From the NCBI RefSeq assembly GCF_023718305.1, contig NZ_QEYO01000007.1, positions 62,001-126,000 on the forward strand: a DNA stretch of 64,000 nt, in the 5' to 3' direction. A program made the translations under genes and the position numbers. Of the stretch, positions 17,949 through 27,443 are shown one piece after another (within the stretch, counting starts at the first letter, position 1; each line of letters begins with the position of its first letter). The notes below the pieces were generated by a model. The model saw only the letters and a program-made list of their open reading frames with translations, was not told the DNA's origin and made no database searches. The DNA is from Gramella sp. AN32. GTDB lineage: Bacteria; Bacteroidota; Bacteroidia; Flavobacteriales; Flavobacteriaceae.

Positions 17949-19217
17949 ATGTCTAACGTATTAGAAGAATTTATTCTTAATAAAGATCTACACCAGAGTT
18001 CGCATGTAGAAAGAAAAAAACACTTTCAAAAATTGCGTATCCTCAAGCATTTATATCTTAATGGAGCGAGTTCTAATGCAGAAATATGTACCGCCTTCAG
18101 CTTTAGTTTGCCCACATCTATGTCCCTTCTTACCCAAATGGCTCAAGAAGGTATTATAGAGAAAAACGGAAGAGGCGAATCTTTTGGAGGGAGGAGACCA
18201 GATCTCTATGCCCTAAAAAATAAAACCTTTTACGTATTAAGTATACATATAGACAGGTTCAACATTCGTCTTGCTTTAATAGATAATACTAATGCCACTG
18301 TTTACGAAGAAAATATTGCATCCAAAATCACAGGTGATGTAGATATTGTAAACTTCCTTTTCGAAAACGCTAATCTTCTAATACAAGCATCCAAAATCGA
18401 TACAACCAGCCTATTAGGAATTGGTATAAGTATGCCCGGTCTTGTTTCTTCAAAAGAAGGTAAGAACTTTACTTATTTTCTAACGGAACAGGAATCTGAA
18501 TCTTTACAAGCTGTCCTAAAAAAGAGGTTTAATAAGCCTGTATATATCTTAAATGACGCGAAAAGTGCCTGTCTTGCTGAAGTGAAATTTGGATTAGCCA
18601 AAGATATAAAAGAAGTGCTGGTTATTTCGATGGATTGGGGTGTAGGTTTGGGAATCGTGATGAATGGCAAAATGCTAACTGGAGCTTCAGGCTTTGCTGG
18701 CGAATTTGGTCATATCCCCATGATCGAAGATGGCGAACTTTGCCATTGTGGTAAAAGGGGCTGTCTTGAAACTATTGCTTCCGGGCTAGCTCTGGTAAAT
18801 AATGCTAAAAAGGGTTTAAAAAATGGGGAAACTTCACTACTTCAGGATATGATTGGGAAAGATCTGGAGCAATTGAACCCTGATATCATCATTGAAGCCG
18901 CCAATCGCGGCGATCAGTTTGCGATTAATTTAATTTCTGAAGTGGGGATCAATATGGGAAAAGGAATCGCCATACTTATTCAAATCTTTAACCCCGAATT
19001 GATCATTTTAGAAGGTAAGATTGCCGAAGCCAAAAAATTCATAACCACGCCTATTCAGCAGTCTATTAATACCTATTGTATGATTCAGCTAAAAGAAAGA
19101 ACAAAAATAAGCCTGTCCAATCTTGGGAAAAATTCAAGTTCCCTGGGCTCTACGGTTGCCGTGGTTAGTAATGTGATAAAAAGTCAGCTAGCGCTGGAAA
19201 ATATTGAAACAAATTAA
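17949..19217 (+). CDS. ROK-family (NagC/Mlc-type) transcriptional repressor
   Basis: 422-aa protein. An N-terminal winged-helix domain (about 22-85, NAEICTAFSFSLPTSMSLLTQ) precedes a ROK sugar-sensing domain with GIGISMPGLVSS, the Asp-containing NDAKSACLAE, GFAGEFGHIPM and the zinc motif CHCGKRGC. The presence of the DNA-binding domain separates it from the ROK kinase at 24829-25686. It likely senses a phosphorylated or free amino sugar and represses the locus. It starts divergently from susC and is followed after 6 bases by the nagB fusion gene, so it is probably co-transcribed with it. Confidence 0.9.
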   Translation: MSNVLEEFILNKDLHQSSHVERKKHFQKLRILKHLYLNGASSNAEICTAFSFSLPTSMSLLTQMAQEGIIEKNGRGESFGGRRPDLYALKNKTFYVLSIHIDRFNIRLALIDNTNATVYEENIASKITGDVDIVNFLFENANLLIQASKIDTTSLLGIGISMPGLVSSKEGKNFTYFLTEQESESLQAVLKKRFNKPVYILNDAKSACLAEVKFGLAKDIKEVLVISMDWGVGLGIVMNGKMLTGASGFAGEFGHIPMIEDGELCHCGKRGCLETIASGLALVNNAKKGLKNGETSLLQDMIGKDLEQLNPDIIIEAANRGDQFAINLISEVGINMGKGIAILIQIFNPELIILEGKIAEAKKFITTPIQQSINTYCMIQLKERTKISLSNLGKNSSSLGSTVAVVSNVIKSQLALENIETN

Positions 19218-19223
19218 AAGATT

Positions 19224-21149
19224 ATGGCTCGATTAAATCTCTTAGAAGAAACTCGATTTGAGAAATTACCTGTAAAAGTTTTTGCTTCGGAAGATGAAGC
19301 TGCTTTAAAAGTTGCTCAGAATATCGCTAATATTATTCAGAAAAAACAGGCAAAAGGAGAGTATGCGGTTTTAGGCCTCGCGACCGGAGCTACGCCAATT
19401 GAAGTTTATAACAATTTGGTGAAAATGTACCAGGAACAAGGTTTAAGCTTTAAAAATGTAATCACTTTTAACCTCGACGAATATTATCCTATGCAGCCAG
19501 ATTCAAGACAAAGTTATGTCGCGTTTATGGACGAGCATTTGTTTAATCATATTGATATAAAAAGGGAAAACATCCATATTCCCGATGGGACTTTAGATAA
19601 AGACAAAATTGCAGATTATTGCCTTGCCTATGAAAATAAAATTGAATCTGTAGGAGGATTGGACCTTCAAATTCTGGGAATTGGCCGTACCGGTCACATA
19701 GGTTTCAACGAACCGGGTTCCGCACCAAATTCCGGAACCAGACTTGTTACCCTCGATGATCTTACACGGCGTGATGCCTCCAGGGATTTTGGGGGAAAAG
19801 AAAATGTTCCTACCAAGGCTATTACCATGGGCGTTGGTACAATTTTCAAAGCAAAAGAAATCATTCTAATGGCCTGGAGCAAGAAAAAAGCTTCCATCAT
19901 TAAAAAAGCGGTTGAAGGCGAAATTTCCGGAAATGTACCTGCCACTTACCTGCAACTTTCAGATAACGTCACCTTTATTCTGGATGAAGAGGCAGCTTCA
20001 GAATTGACCCGTTTTAACACACCCTGGTTGGTTAAGGATTGTGTCTGGACAAAAAAAATGATAAAAAAAGCAGTTATCTGGCTCTCTTCGGAAGTAAATA
20101 AACCAGTTCTTAAACTTACCGACGAAGATTACAATAATAATGGGATGGCTCAACTGGTTACGGAACAGGGACCGGTCTATGATATTAATATTGATGTATT
20201 TAATCAATTACAACACAGTATAACAGGCTGGCCGGGAGGTAAACCAGAAGCAGATGATTCCCAAAGACCTGAACGAGCCGAACCATCTCATAAACGCAGC
20301 CTGATCTTTGCTCCACATCCAGATGATGACGTTATTTCTATGGGGGGAACTTTTATTCGACTGGTGGACCAGGGACATGAAGTACATGTAGCTTATCAAA
20401 CCTCCGGAAATACAGCAGTTTGGGACACAGATGTCTTAAGATATGTTGAATTCACCATAGATTTTAATAAGAGTATTGGGGAAGAAACTGAACATCTGGA
20501 AAAAGTATATCAAAATATGCGTGCATTCCTGAAAACAAAACAACCCAATCAAATCGACCTTACCGAAATCAAAAATGTAAAGGCTTTTATTAGAAAATCT
20601 GAAGCCTATGCTGGCGCTCGGTATGCCGGCTTAGAGGACAAGCATATTCATTTTATGGCACTGCCCTTTTATGAAACCGGTAAAAAGATAAAAAACCCAA
20701 TTAAAGAGGAAGATATTAAGCAAACCATGGCTCTGCTTCAGAAAATTCAACCCCATCAGGTTTTCGCCGCAGGAGATTTTGACGATCCCCATGGCACCCA
20801 TATCGTATGTTTTCATATTATCCTGGAAGCTATGAAAAGACTACGAAAGACCGAAAATTGGACTAAGGATTGCTGGCTTTGGATGTACCGGGGAGCCTGG
20901 GATGAATTTGAAACTCACGAAATTGAAATGGCCGTGCCTTTATCCCCTCATGAAGTGACGCGTAAAAGAAATGCTATTTTTCAGCATCAATCACAAAAAG
21001 ACAGGCCTGTTTTCCCCGGGGATGATGAACGTGAATTTTGGGTACGCGCTGCGGAAAGAAATCGGGAAACTGCCGTGAATTACCATCAACTTGGCCTGGC
21101 AAATTACGAAGCTATGGAAGCCTTCGTTCGCTGGAAATTTGAGGAATAA
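19224..21149 (+). CDS. nagB: Glucosamine-6-phosphate deaminase fused to PIG-L-type deacetylase domain
   Basis: 641-aa two-domain enzyme. Residues 1-265 are NagB: LGLATGATP at 50-58 binds phosphate, FNLDEYY holds the catalytic Asp 85, and GIGRTGHIGFNEPGS holds His 158. This half converts glucosamine-6-P to fructose-6-P and ammonia. Residues about 355-641 are a PIG-L/LmbE-type domain with PHPDDD at 364-369 and DDPHGTH near 530, which keeps the metal and base residues of N-acetylglucosamine deacetylases. The long form is common in Bacteroidota. With no nagA nearby, the second domain could deacetylate an N-acetylated sugar, but this is inference. Convergent with the GH20 gene. Confidence 0.9.
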   Translation: MARLNLLEETRFEKLPVKVFASEDEAALKVAQNIANIIQKKQAKGEYAVLGLATGATPIEVYNNLVKMYQEQGLSFKNVITFNLDEYYPMQPDSRQSYVAFMDEHLFNHIDIKRENIHIPDGTLDKDKIADYCLAYENKIESVGGLDLQILGIGRTGHIGFNEPGSAPNSGTRLVTLDDLTRRDASRDFGGKENVPTKAITMGVGTIFKAKEIILMAWSKKKASIIKKAVEGEISGNVPATYLQLSDNVTFILDEEAASELTRFNTPWLVKDCVWTKKMIKKAVIWLSSEVNKPVLKLTDEDYNNNGMAQLVTEQGPVYDINIDVFNQLQHSITGWPGGKPEADDSQRPERAEPSHKRSLIFAPHPDDDVISMGGTFIRLVDQGHEVHVAYQTSGNTAVWDTDVLRYVEFTIDFNKSIGEETEHLEKVYQNMRAFLKTKQPNQIDLTEIKNVKAFIRKSEAYAGARYAGLEDKHIHFMALPFYETGKKIKNPIKEEDIKQTMALLQKIQPHQVFAAGDFDDPHGTHIVCFHIILEAMKRLRKTENWTKDCWLWMYRGAWDEFETHEIEMAVPLSPHEVTRKRNAIFQHQSQKDRPVFPGDDEREFWVRAAERNRETAVNYHQLGLANYEAMEAFVRWKFEE

Positions 21150-21152
21150 TAG

Positions 21153-22754
21153 TTAATTTTTTACTTCAAAACCTGCGTAGACATTTCCAGGATCAACCAT
21201 CACTTTTGATTTCGTAACCCAGTCAATTTCAGGGCTTGGATGAAACCTGATCCCCATATTTCTCAATCGGTTTTCGTGTTTTTTAAGTCGGGTTATGAAA
21301 TCTTCAAAATTACGGTTCGAATCCTGAGACCAGCCAATTTCAGCGACTGCTGCTAATCTTGGCCAAAAACGATCATCCATCATAGCATCATTTGTAACAT
21401 GCTCTGTCCAAACAGGTGCTTCCACACCTATAACATTGGGATTATTAGTTTTAAAATCATACACATTTTTGATGCTCACCCCATCAGGTTTGCACCAGTT
21501 CAACGTATTCTCCTGCCCTGGAAAATTGGCGTGATCCAGGTAGAAATTGGAGCATATAGATTCAATAATTTTTACATCTACAATACTTTTAGTTTTTCCA
21601 TTCCAATTCTGGCTAATTAAAGATCCGTCAACTTCCGCCTTGGTCACTTCTTCCCAACCAATACTGGTTTTACCATAATGCCGCACAATAGAATCAGCTT
21701 TTACCACGAATTCTTCGTAGCGTGGATCTTCGATCTCGTCACCTCCCAAATGTATCCAGGGCCCTTTGGTGATTTTAGCCAGCTCCCCTACTATTTCAGA
21801 TACAAAATCATAGGTTTTCTCATCTTCTAAACAAAACCGGCTCCAGCCTACTTCATAGCCCGAATACAAATCTGGAGGGGTTGCTTTTTTAGGGTTAATA
21901 TTTGAGTTTTCAGCACAATTCAATTCAGGATAAGAAACCAAAGCAGCATATACGTGACCCGGCATATCCACTTCCGGAATAATCACAATATTTCTGGCCA
22001 GGGCATAATCCTGTAATTCTATATATTCTTCCTGGGTGATAAAACCGGAATTTCCATCTTTTACAGCGCTTTTTCCTCCAATTTCGGTCAGTTTTGGTTT
22101 GCTTTTTATTTCAATTCTCCAACCCTGGTCATCGGTCAAATGCAAATGCAAACGGTTTAGCTTGTAAAGTGCCATTCTATCTACGTGCCTTTTTAAATAG
22201 TCTATACCAAAAAAACTTCTGGCCATATCTACCATACTTCCGCGCCAGCTATATTTAGGCGAATCCTTAATTTCAACATTTCTAAGTGCAGGAACTTTTT
22301 CTGCTGAAGCATTTTCCACGCCCGCTGGCATAAATTGTCTCAAGGTCTGGATCCCGTAAAAGAGTCCTGTTTCCGTAGCACTTTTTAGGGAAACCCCGGT
22401 ATTGGTAATACTTAAAGCATAACCCTCTTCCCCCAGATCTTGCAGTGAACTATCCAGAATAATATTCCAGTTTCCACAAGTATCGCCACTGGTCACTTCT
22501 GAATTTATTTTTGCTGCCTGTAATAAATGCTGAAGCCATTCTGCAGAAATTTTTGCCCCGGAATTATAACAGATCGTATTGTTTTCAGGAATGATAAACT
22601 GGCCGGAACCCCAGTTGGCTTCTGTAGGCGCTGGGATAATTGCCGGGATTTCAACTAATGCAACATCTCCAGAAATAGTCCCGGTACTTTTACATCCAAA
22701 AATCAGGAAAATAAAAACTGCAGCTAACTGAAAAATTCTTTTAATTGTGCTCAT
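21153..22754 (-). CDS. GH20 beta-N-acetylhexosaminidase lipoprotein
   Basis: 533-aa enzyme that removes terminal beta-linked GlcNAc or GalNAc. The lipobox IFGC puts a lipid on about Cys 21. A GH20b N-terminal alpha/beta domain (about 35-160, GYALSITNTGVSLKSATETGLFYG region) precedes the catalytic barrel with RGSMVDMARSFF, LNRLHLHLTDDQGWRIEI, EVDMPGH and the catalytic pair in WIHLGGDEIED (Asp-Glu near residue 335). WNGK and GVEAPVWTEH complete the active site. It is the last gene of the ROK kinase-MFS-creatininase operon, 26 bases after the creatininase-family gene. Its product would feed GlcNAc to the transporter and kinase encoded in the same operon. Confidence 0.92.
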   Translation of the reverse strand: MSTIKRIFQLAAVFIFLIFGCKSTGTISGDVALVEIPAIIPAPTEANWGSGQFIIPENNTICYNSGAKISAEWLQHLLQAAKINSEVTSGDTCGNWNIILDSSLQDLGEEGYALSITNTGVSLKSATETGLFYGIQTLRQFMPAGVENASAEKVPALRNVEIKDSPKYSWRGSMVDMARSFFGIDYLKRHVDRMALYKLNRLHLHLTDDQGWRIEIKSKPKLTEIGGKSAVKDGNSGFITQEEYIELQDYALARNIVIIPEVDMPGHVYAALVSYPELNCAENSNINPKKATPPDLYSGYEVGWSRFCLEDEKTYDFVSEIVGELAKITKGPWIHLGGDEIEDPRYEEFVVKADSIVRHYGKTSIGWEEVTKAEVDGSLISQNWNGKTKSIVDVKIIESICSNFYLDHANFPGQENTLNWCKPDGVSIKNVYDFKTNNPNVIGVEAPVWTEHVTNDAMMDDRFWPRLAAVAEIGWSQDSNRNFEDFITRLKKHENRLRNMGIRFHPSPEIDWVTKSKVMVDPGNVYAGFEVKN

Positions 22755-22780
22755 ATGCTAAAAATTATAAGGAGAAAATT

Positions 22781-23548
22781 TTAAGTATTCTCGTAACGTT
22801 TTTCAATAGTTATATCTGAAACTTCTTTGATCAAACCCGCTAGTTGCATAGCGGTAGCTTCAAAAAATTGCCTGCCCTTTTCTGCCGTGGCTAATTTGGG
22901 ATCTCCCACTCCGGTATCTTTCGTGACCAAAGACCATTGTCTTTCAGACCAGGCCCAACCCTCTTTGATCCCGGTTATTTTTGATTTATTCTCAGCACCA
23001 TCCCCGGCTTCATTTAAAGGGAGGACCAATTCCGGCTTCAAGTGCATCATCAAACTGGTTTCCATTTCATCGGCATGGTCACCTTTCTTTTCAAAAAATT
23101 GAGACTTATCCACGGTTTGAAAAAAATTGGTCGTGATCAGGAACATTTTAGGGAATTTCAGGCCCAATTCACGAAGGATTGGTTTGAAATCATTGCCGCC
23201 GTGACCATTAAAAATAATGAGCTTAAAAATTTCCTGTCGGTTCAAAACCTCAATAATGTCTGATAAAATGGCAAACTGAGTTGTAGGATTCAAATTAATA
23301 TCCAATCTTATATCTGCCTGACCTGTATTTACACCAAAAGGAATATTTGGGAGAATGACAAATTTCGCGTCCTGTTCATAAGCTAATTCGCCTGCTCTTG
23401 CCGCAATTGCTTCAATTTGATAATTATCTGTTGCATAGGGAAGATGGTAATTGTGAGCTTCAGTCGCGCCCCAGGTGAGCACGGCAACTTCAATTTCCAT
23501 TTCTTTTATAGATTTCCAGTTATTTTCAGCTAAAATATAAGGTCTCAT
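22781..23548 (-). CDS. Creatininase-family metal-dependent amidohydrolase
   Basis: 255-aa cytoplasmic protein of the creatininase/MftE family. The metal motifs are readable: WGATEAHNYHLPYATDN at about 27-43 (Glu, His and Asp ligands) and FNGHGGNDFKP near 113, then GDHADEMETSLMM near 155 with the further Asp/Glu ligand. Members hydrolyse cyclic or linear amides such as creatinine, formamide derivatives or peptides. It overlaps the transporter gene by 4 bases (ATGA) and precedes GH20, so translation is coupled within an amino-sugar operon. A deacetylase-like role on an N-acetylated sugar is possible, but that is a guess from position. Confidence 0.8.
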   Translation of the reverse strand: MRPYILAENNWKSIKEMEIEVAVLTWGATEAHNYHLPYATDNYQIEAIAARAGELAYEQDAKFVILPNIPFGVNTGQADIRLDINLNPTTQFAILSDIIEVLNRQEIFKLIIFNGHGGNDFKPILRELGLKFPKMFLITTNFFQTVDKSQFFEKKGDHADEMETSLMMHLKPELVLPLNEAGDGAENKSKITGIKEGWAWSERQWSLVTKDTGVGDPKLATAEKGRQFFEATAMQLAGLIKEVSDITIEKRYENT

Positions 23549-24819
23549 GATCTTCGAATTTTATGTCCTGCGATCGCATAGTATAGAATAAACAGGTAGC
23601 ATGGGATCAACACCCAATATGCAGACTGGGCGTTCCACGAATCTGCAAACGCGCCATAGGCCAGGGGAACAATTGCACCTCCCGCAATTCCCATTACCAA
23701 TAAAGAGGATGCGGCTTTCGTAAACCTACCCACATCTGCCAGAGCCATAGGCCAGATTGCCGGCCACATCAAGGCGTTCGCTAAACCAAGAAGGGCTATA
23801 AATCCCAGTGAAACATAGCCACTGGTAAAAATTGCCAGGAGGGAAAAGACAATTCCTACGATCGCTGATAATTTTAAAGCATTTTCTTGTTTTATATATT
23901 TTGGGATCGTGATAATTCCTATGATATAACCCGCGATCATGGCGAACATCGTCCCGGTAGCAAAATATTTCGCGGTGGTAAGGGGAATTCCCTGGGATGC
24001 ACCATAACTAATAATACTATCTGCAGAAATTACCTCAACACCCACGTATAAAAACAAAGTAATTACTCCTAAAATCACATGAGGGAAATCGAAGACACTG
24101 TTTTTCCCTTTATTGACAGCACTTAGACTTTCATCTTCCTCATCGGTATCAACTTCCGGGAGGGATGATTTATAAACCCAAAATGCTAAAATTAAAAGAA
24201 CGATGATAATCCCAATATAAGGCGGGATTACCCTTAAAGCCATCGCATCCAGTTCCGCAGTTCGTTCTGAAGCCGTTAGATTGGCAATTTCAGATCTTAA
24301 AGCGTCTGCCTTATCCAGCTGAAGAAAAAAGCCAATAATGATTGGCGCCAAAGCCCCGGCAACTTTATTACAAATTCCCATGATGCTGATTCGTTTGGCC
24401 GCGCTTTCCGCAGGCCCCACGATGGTGACATAAGGATTGGAAGCCGTTTGCAAAATTGCCAATCCGCTACCAATAATAAACAGTCCTATAAGAAATATGA
24501 TGTACGTTCTGGAATATGCCGCAGGAATAAACAGAAAAGCTCCAAAAGCCATAAGCACCAAAGCCAGCGCCATTCCTTTTTTAAATCCAAATTTCTTCAA
24601 TGTACGGCTGGAAACAGGCGCCATTACTACATAAGCAATGTAGAAGGCGAAAGTGACAAAAAATGCCTGAAAAGTGGTTAATTCACAGGCAATCTCGAGA
24701 TATGGAATTAAAAGCGAATTAAGCCAGGTGACAAAGCCGAAAATAAAAAATAGCGCTCCAATGATGATGATCGATCTGTTTACATTCGATGGCGGCTGAA
24801 TGGTTTTGGTTTGATTCAT
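23545..24819 (-). CDS. MFS sugar permease (FucP/NagP-like)
   Basis: 424-aa integral membrane protein with about twelve hydrophobic segments and the FucP-family opening GALFFIFGFVTWLNSLLIPYL, ending in the cytoplasmic KIRRS. It resembles the glucose/galactose/N-acetylglucosamine permeases of the FHS group, which are proton symporters. The operon context (ROK kinase upstream by 9 bases, GH20 downstream) makes GlcNAc or a related hexosamine the likely substrate, as for NagP of other marine bacteria. The substrate is inferred, the family is clear. Confidence 0.85.
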   Translation of the reverse strand: MNQTKTIQPPSNVNRSIIIIGALFFIFGFVTWLNSLLIPYLEIACELTTFQAFFVTFAFYIAYVVMAPVSSRTLKKFGFKKGMALALVLMAFGAFLFIPAAYSRTYIIFLIGLFIIGSGLAILQTASNPYVTIVGPAESAAKRISIMGICNKVAGALAPIIIGFFLQLDKADALRSEIANLTASERTAELDAMALRVIPPYIGIIIVLLILAFWVYKSSLPEVDTDEEDESLSAVNKGKNSVFDFPHVILGVITLFLYVGVEVISADSIISYGASQGIPLTTAKYFATGTMFAMIAGYIIGIITIPKYIKQENALKLSAIVGIVFSLLAIFTSGYVSLGFIALLGLANALMWPAIWPMALADVGRFTKAASSLLVMGIAGGAIVPLAYGAFADSWNAQSAYWVLIPCYLFILYYAIAGHKIRRS

Positions 24820-24828
24820 GGCAATGTT

Positions 24829-25686
24829 TTAATATTCTTTGATTTTTGAATTTTCGAATAGGCTTACTGCACCAAGGAGTGCAATATTATCAATTTCTGA
24901 AACCTCAATAATAAGGTTTTCTATGATCTTTTTAAAAGGAAAGGTATGCACTGCCTCCCACATGGATTTTTCAAAATAGGGAAAGGAGCGGCTAATGGAA
25001 CCTCCTATGAATATAGCTTCAGGAGCCAGGGTATATAAGATTACTTTAAAAGCATTTCCAACATGATTCCCAAAATCTTCGAAGATTTTGAGCGCTTTTT
25101 CATCACCAGCCTCAGCTTTTTGAAAAAGGCTTTTTCCATCTTCTGAATAAACCGTTGAAAAGAATTTACCACTACAATAATCTTCAATCGTTTTATCTAA
25201 ATAGGGAATGTCACCAAGTTCACCTGCCCCGGAAAGTGTTCCGGAATAAAGCTGGTGGTTGGCAATAATTCCGGTTCCAAACCCGGTCCCCAAACTTACC
25301 GTAACAAGATTTTTATAATTTTGGCCTTTGCCATAGTATTTTTCACCTAAAGCAAACGTGTTTGCATCGTTGGTAATTTTAACCGGGCGATCATATTTCT
25401 TTTCAAGAAAATCTTTTAAGGCCACTTCTTTCCAGGAAGGAATATTCCAGAGATCATAGATAATCCCGCTATTTTCATCAACCAGGCCGGGAACACCAAT
25501 CCCAAATCCTGCTATATCTTCAGCAAAAATGGTATCGATCTCCTTACAAAGTTGATCAATAATTTCTTTTTCAGGTAAATGTGCAGGTGTGGGAAATTGA
25601 ATTTCTTTTAATAATTGACTTCCGGAAACAATTCCTAAATGAATCTTTGTTCCGCCAATATCAATACCGATATATTTTTTCGCCAT
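24829..25686 (-). CDS. ROK-family sugar kinase (probable N-acetylglucosamine/glucose kinase)
   Basis: 285-aa kinase without a DNA-binding domain. The ATP-phosphate motif IGIDIGGTKIHLGIV is at 4-18, the sugar-binding and catalytic Asp lie in ITNDANTFALGE (about 102-113), and GTGFGTGI follows. The segment GELGDIPYLDKT replaces the usual GEhGH, and the CxCGxxGC zinc cluster is absent, so this belongs to the zinc-less ROK kinases frequent in Bacteroidota. It is the first gene of the operon and would phosphorylate the sugar brought in by the adjacent permease. GlcNAc is the likely substrate from context. Confidence 0.85.
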   Translation of the reverse strand: MAKKYIGIDIGGTKIHLGIVSGSQLLKEIQFPTPAHLPEKEIIDQLCKEIDTIFAEDIAGFGIGVPGLVDENSGIIYDLWNIPSWKEVALKDFLEKKYDRPVKITNDANTFALGEKYYGKGQNYKNLVTVSLGTGFGTGIIANHQLYSGTLSGAGELGDIPYLDKTIEDYCSGKFFSTVYSEDGKSLFQKAEAGDEKALKIFEDFGNHVGNAFKVILYTLAPEAIFIGGSISRSFPYFEKSMWEAVHTFPFKKIIENLIIEVSEIDNIALLGAVSLFENSKIKEY

Positions 25687-25755
25687 TAAGTATGGATGTA
25701 AGAATGAAAATCCTTAGAATTCGAATTGCATATTTCAAAAATTCCAAAGGAAATC

Positions 25756-25786
25756 TAAAGATATCTTAAAATTTTTAAGATATCAA
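25756..25786 (-). promoter_or_regulatory. Promoter and 25-bp palindromic operator of the ROK kinase operon
   Basis: Bases 25760-25784 form a perfect palindrome, 12-bp arms GATATCTTAAAA / TTTTAAGATATC around one base. On the minus strand TTG (complement of 25784-25786), a 20-base spacer and TATCTTTA (complement of 25756-25763) form a promoter, so the palindrome fills the spacer exactly and touches both boxes. A dimeric repressor bound here would block RNA polymerase. The ROK/NagC-type regulator at 17949-19217 is the natural candidate. Confidence 0.65.
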
Positions 25787-25914
25787 TAGGAATACAGGAG
25801 AAATTAGAAAAATTATTTTGGATAAAACCATAATTACCAAAAGCGATCAAGTCATTTTAAAATTTATTGGCTATTAAAATCTAATTCATAAATTGTTGAT
25901 TAAACTTTGAGATT

Positions 25915-27396
25915 ATGAAGTCCATACTTAACTGCCTGCTCCTTCTTTTTTTTACCTCCATTTTTGCCCAGGAAGGAATCCCAACCGACTATCTCTCATC
26001 AGAATTCCACAAGAGCCGCCGCGATGCCTATAGAAGTGAAATGCCCACTAATTCTGTTGCGGTGTTTTTTGCCAATCCCGTGAGAAATCGCGCAAATGAT
26101 GTAGAATATGTTTATCATCAGGATCCAAACTTTTATTATCTAACCGGCTACAAAGAACCCCATGCCGTTTTGGTTATTTTTTCTGAAGATCAAAAAGGGG
26201 AGAATGCGGACTATAATGAATTGTTTTATGTTCAGGAAAAAAATGAGAGAGCTGAAATGTGGACAGGAAGACGTTTAGGAACTGAAGGTGCTCATGATGA
26301 ATTAGGTTTTGAGAATGTATTTAATGGAAAAGAATTTTTAGAGAATAAAATCGATTTTAATGCCTACGATCAGGTTTTAATCACCACATTCCATGACGAT
26401 TATCGCGACACGCGGGATCCAGCAGATTTGGCCAGTCTTATTGAGCATTTTAAGAAACAAACAAACTATGGCAAAAGTTCACCAAAGCAAGTTTCTAATA
26501 AAAACGTCAATAATATTGAACTAAACCAGGGCGGGGAAGTACAAGCGAAAATTTCCAGGATTGAAACGGGCACTTCAGAAAAAATTATGGCAAAATTGCG
26601 TCAGGTTAAAACTCCGAAAGAATTGAAATTGTTGACTAAAGCGGTTAAAATTTCCGCGCAGGGTCAACGGGAGATCATGAAAGCAATGCACCCGGGAATG
26701 TCTGAAACCGAAATTCAGGGAATTCACGAATATGTATATAAAAAGTATGGTAGCGAATATGAAGGTTATCCATCTATTGTAGGTGCCGGTTCCAACGGCT
26801 GCGTTTTGCATTATATAGAAAATTCTAAAACAAAGGTGGAAAATGATCTGGTTTTGATGGATTTAGGAGCCGAATATCATGGCTATACTGCTGATGTTAC
26901 CAGGACTATCCCGGCAAATGGAAAATTTTCTTCGGAGCAAAAGCAAATCTATGACCTGGTTTATCAGGCACAGGAAGCCGGGATTGCTGCAGCAACTGCT
27001 GGCTCCGAAATACAAGGCACACATGCAGCAACTTCACAAGTGATTAATGAAGGCCTGGCTGAATTAGGAATTATTGAAAATGCTGAAGAAAAGCATCGCT
27101 ACTTCCCGCACGGAACTTCCCATTATATTGGACTTGATGTCCATGATGCCGGACTTTACGGTATTCTTGAACCTAATATGGTCATTACGGTAGAACCAGG
27201 CATTTATATTCCGGAAGGAAGTGCCTGTGATGAAAAATGGTGGGGAATTGCCGTAAGGATAGAAGATGATATTTTAATCACCGAAGATGGACCGGTAAAC
27301 CTATCTGTAGATGCGCCTCGAAAATCTAAAGAAATTGAAGCTTTAATGAAAGAAACGAGCCCTTTTGCACATTATAAATTGCCGATACTGGACTAA
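25915..27396 (+). CDS. Exported Xaa-Pro aminopeptidase (M24B)
   Basis: 493-aa metallopeptidase that removes N-terminal residues next to proline. A signal peptide (1-19, ending SIFAQ) sends it to the periplasm. Residues about 30-200 are the AMP_N domain (RRDAYRSEMPTNSVAVFF, YHQDPNFYYLTGY). The M24 catalytic domain carries the five metal ligands: Asp 316 and Asp 327 in LMDLGAEYHGYTADVTRT, His 403 in GTSHYIGLDVHD, Glu 427 in TVEPGIYIPEG and Glu 450 in VRIEDD. All are intact. It stands alone, divergent from the kinase operon, and probably takes part in peptide scavenging. Confidence 0.92.
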   Translation: MKSILNCLLLLFFTSIFAQEGIPTDYLSSEFHKSRRDAYRSEMPTNSVAVFFANPVRNRANDVEYVYHQDPNFYYLTGYKEPHAVLVIFSEDQKGENADYNELFYVQEKNERAEMWTGRRLGTEGAHDELGFENVFNGKEFLENKIDFNAYDQVLITTFHDDYRDTRDPADLASLIEHFKKQTNYGKSSPKQVSNKNVNNIELNQGGEVQAKISRIETGTSEKIMAKLRQVKTPKELKLLTKAVKISAQGQREIMKAMHPGMSETEIQGIHEYVYKKYGSEYEGYPSIVGAGSNGCVLHYIENSKTKVENDLVLMDLGAEYHGYTADVTRTIPANGKFSSEQKQIYDLVYQAQEAGIAAATAGSEIQGTHAATSQVINEGLAELGIIENAEEKHRYFPHGTSHYIGLDVHDAGLYGILEPNMVITVEPGIYIPEGSACDEKWWGIAVRIEDDILITEDGPVNLSVDAPRKSKEIEALMKETSPFAHYKLPILD

Positions 27397-27443
27397 TTAC
27401 CTAACATTTCAAACCCTTAAAGGTCTTTAAAATTAAGATTTTC

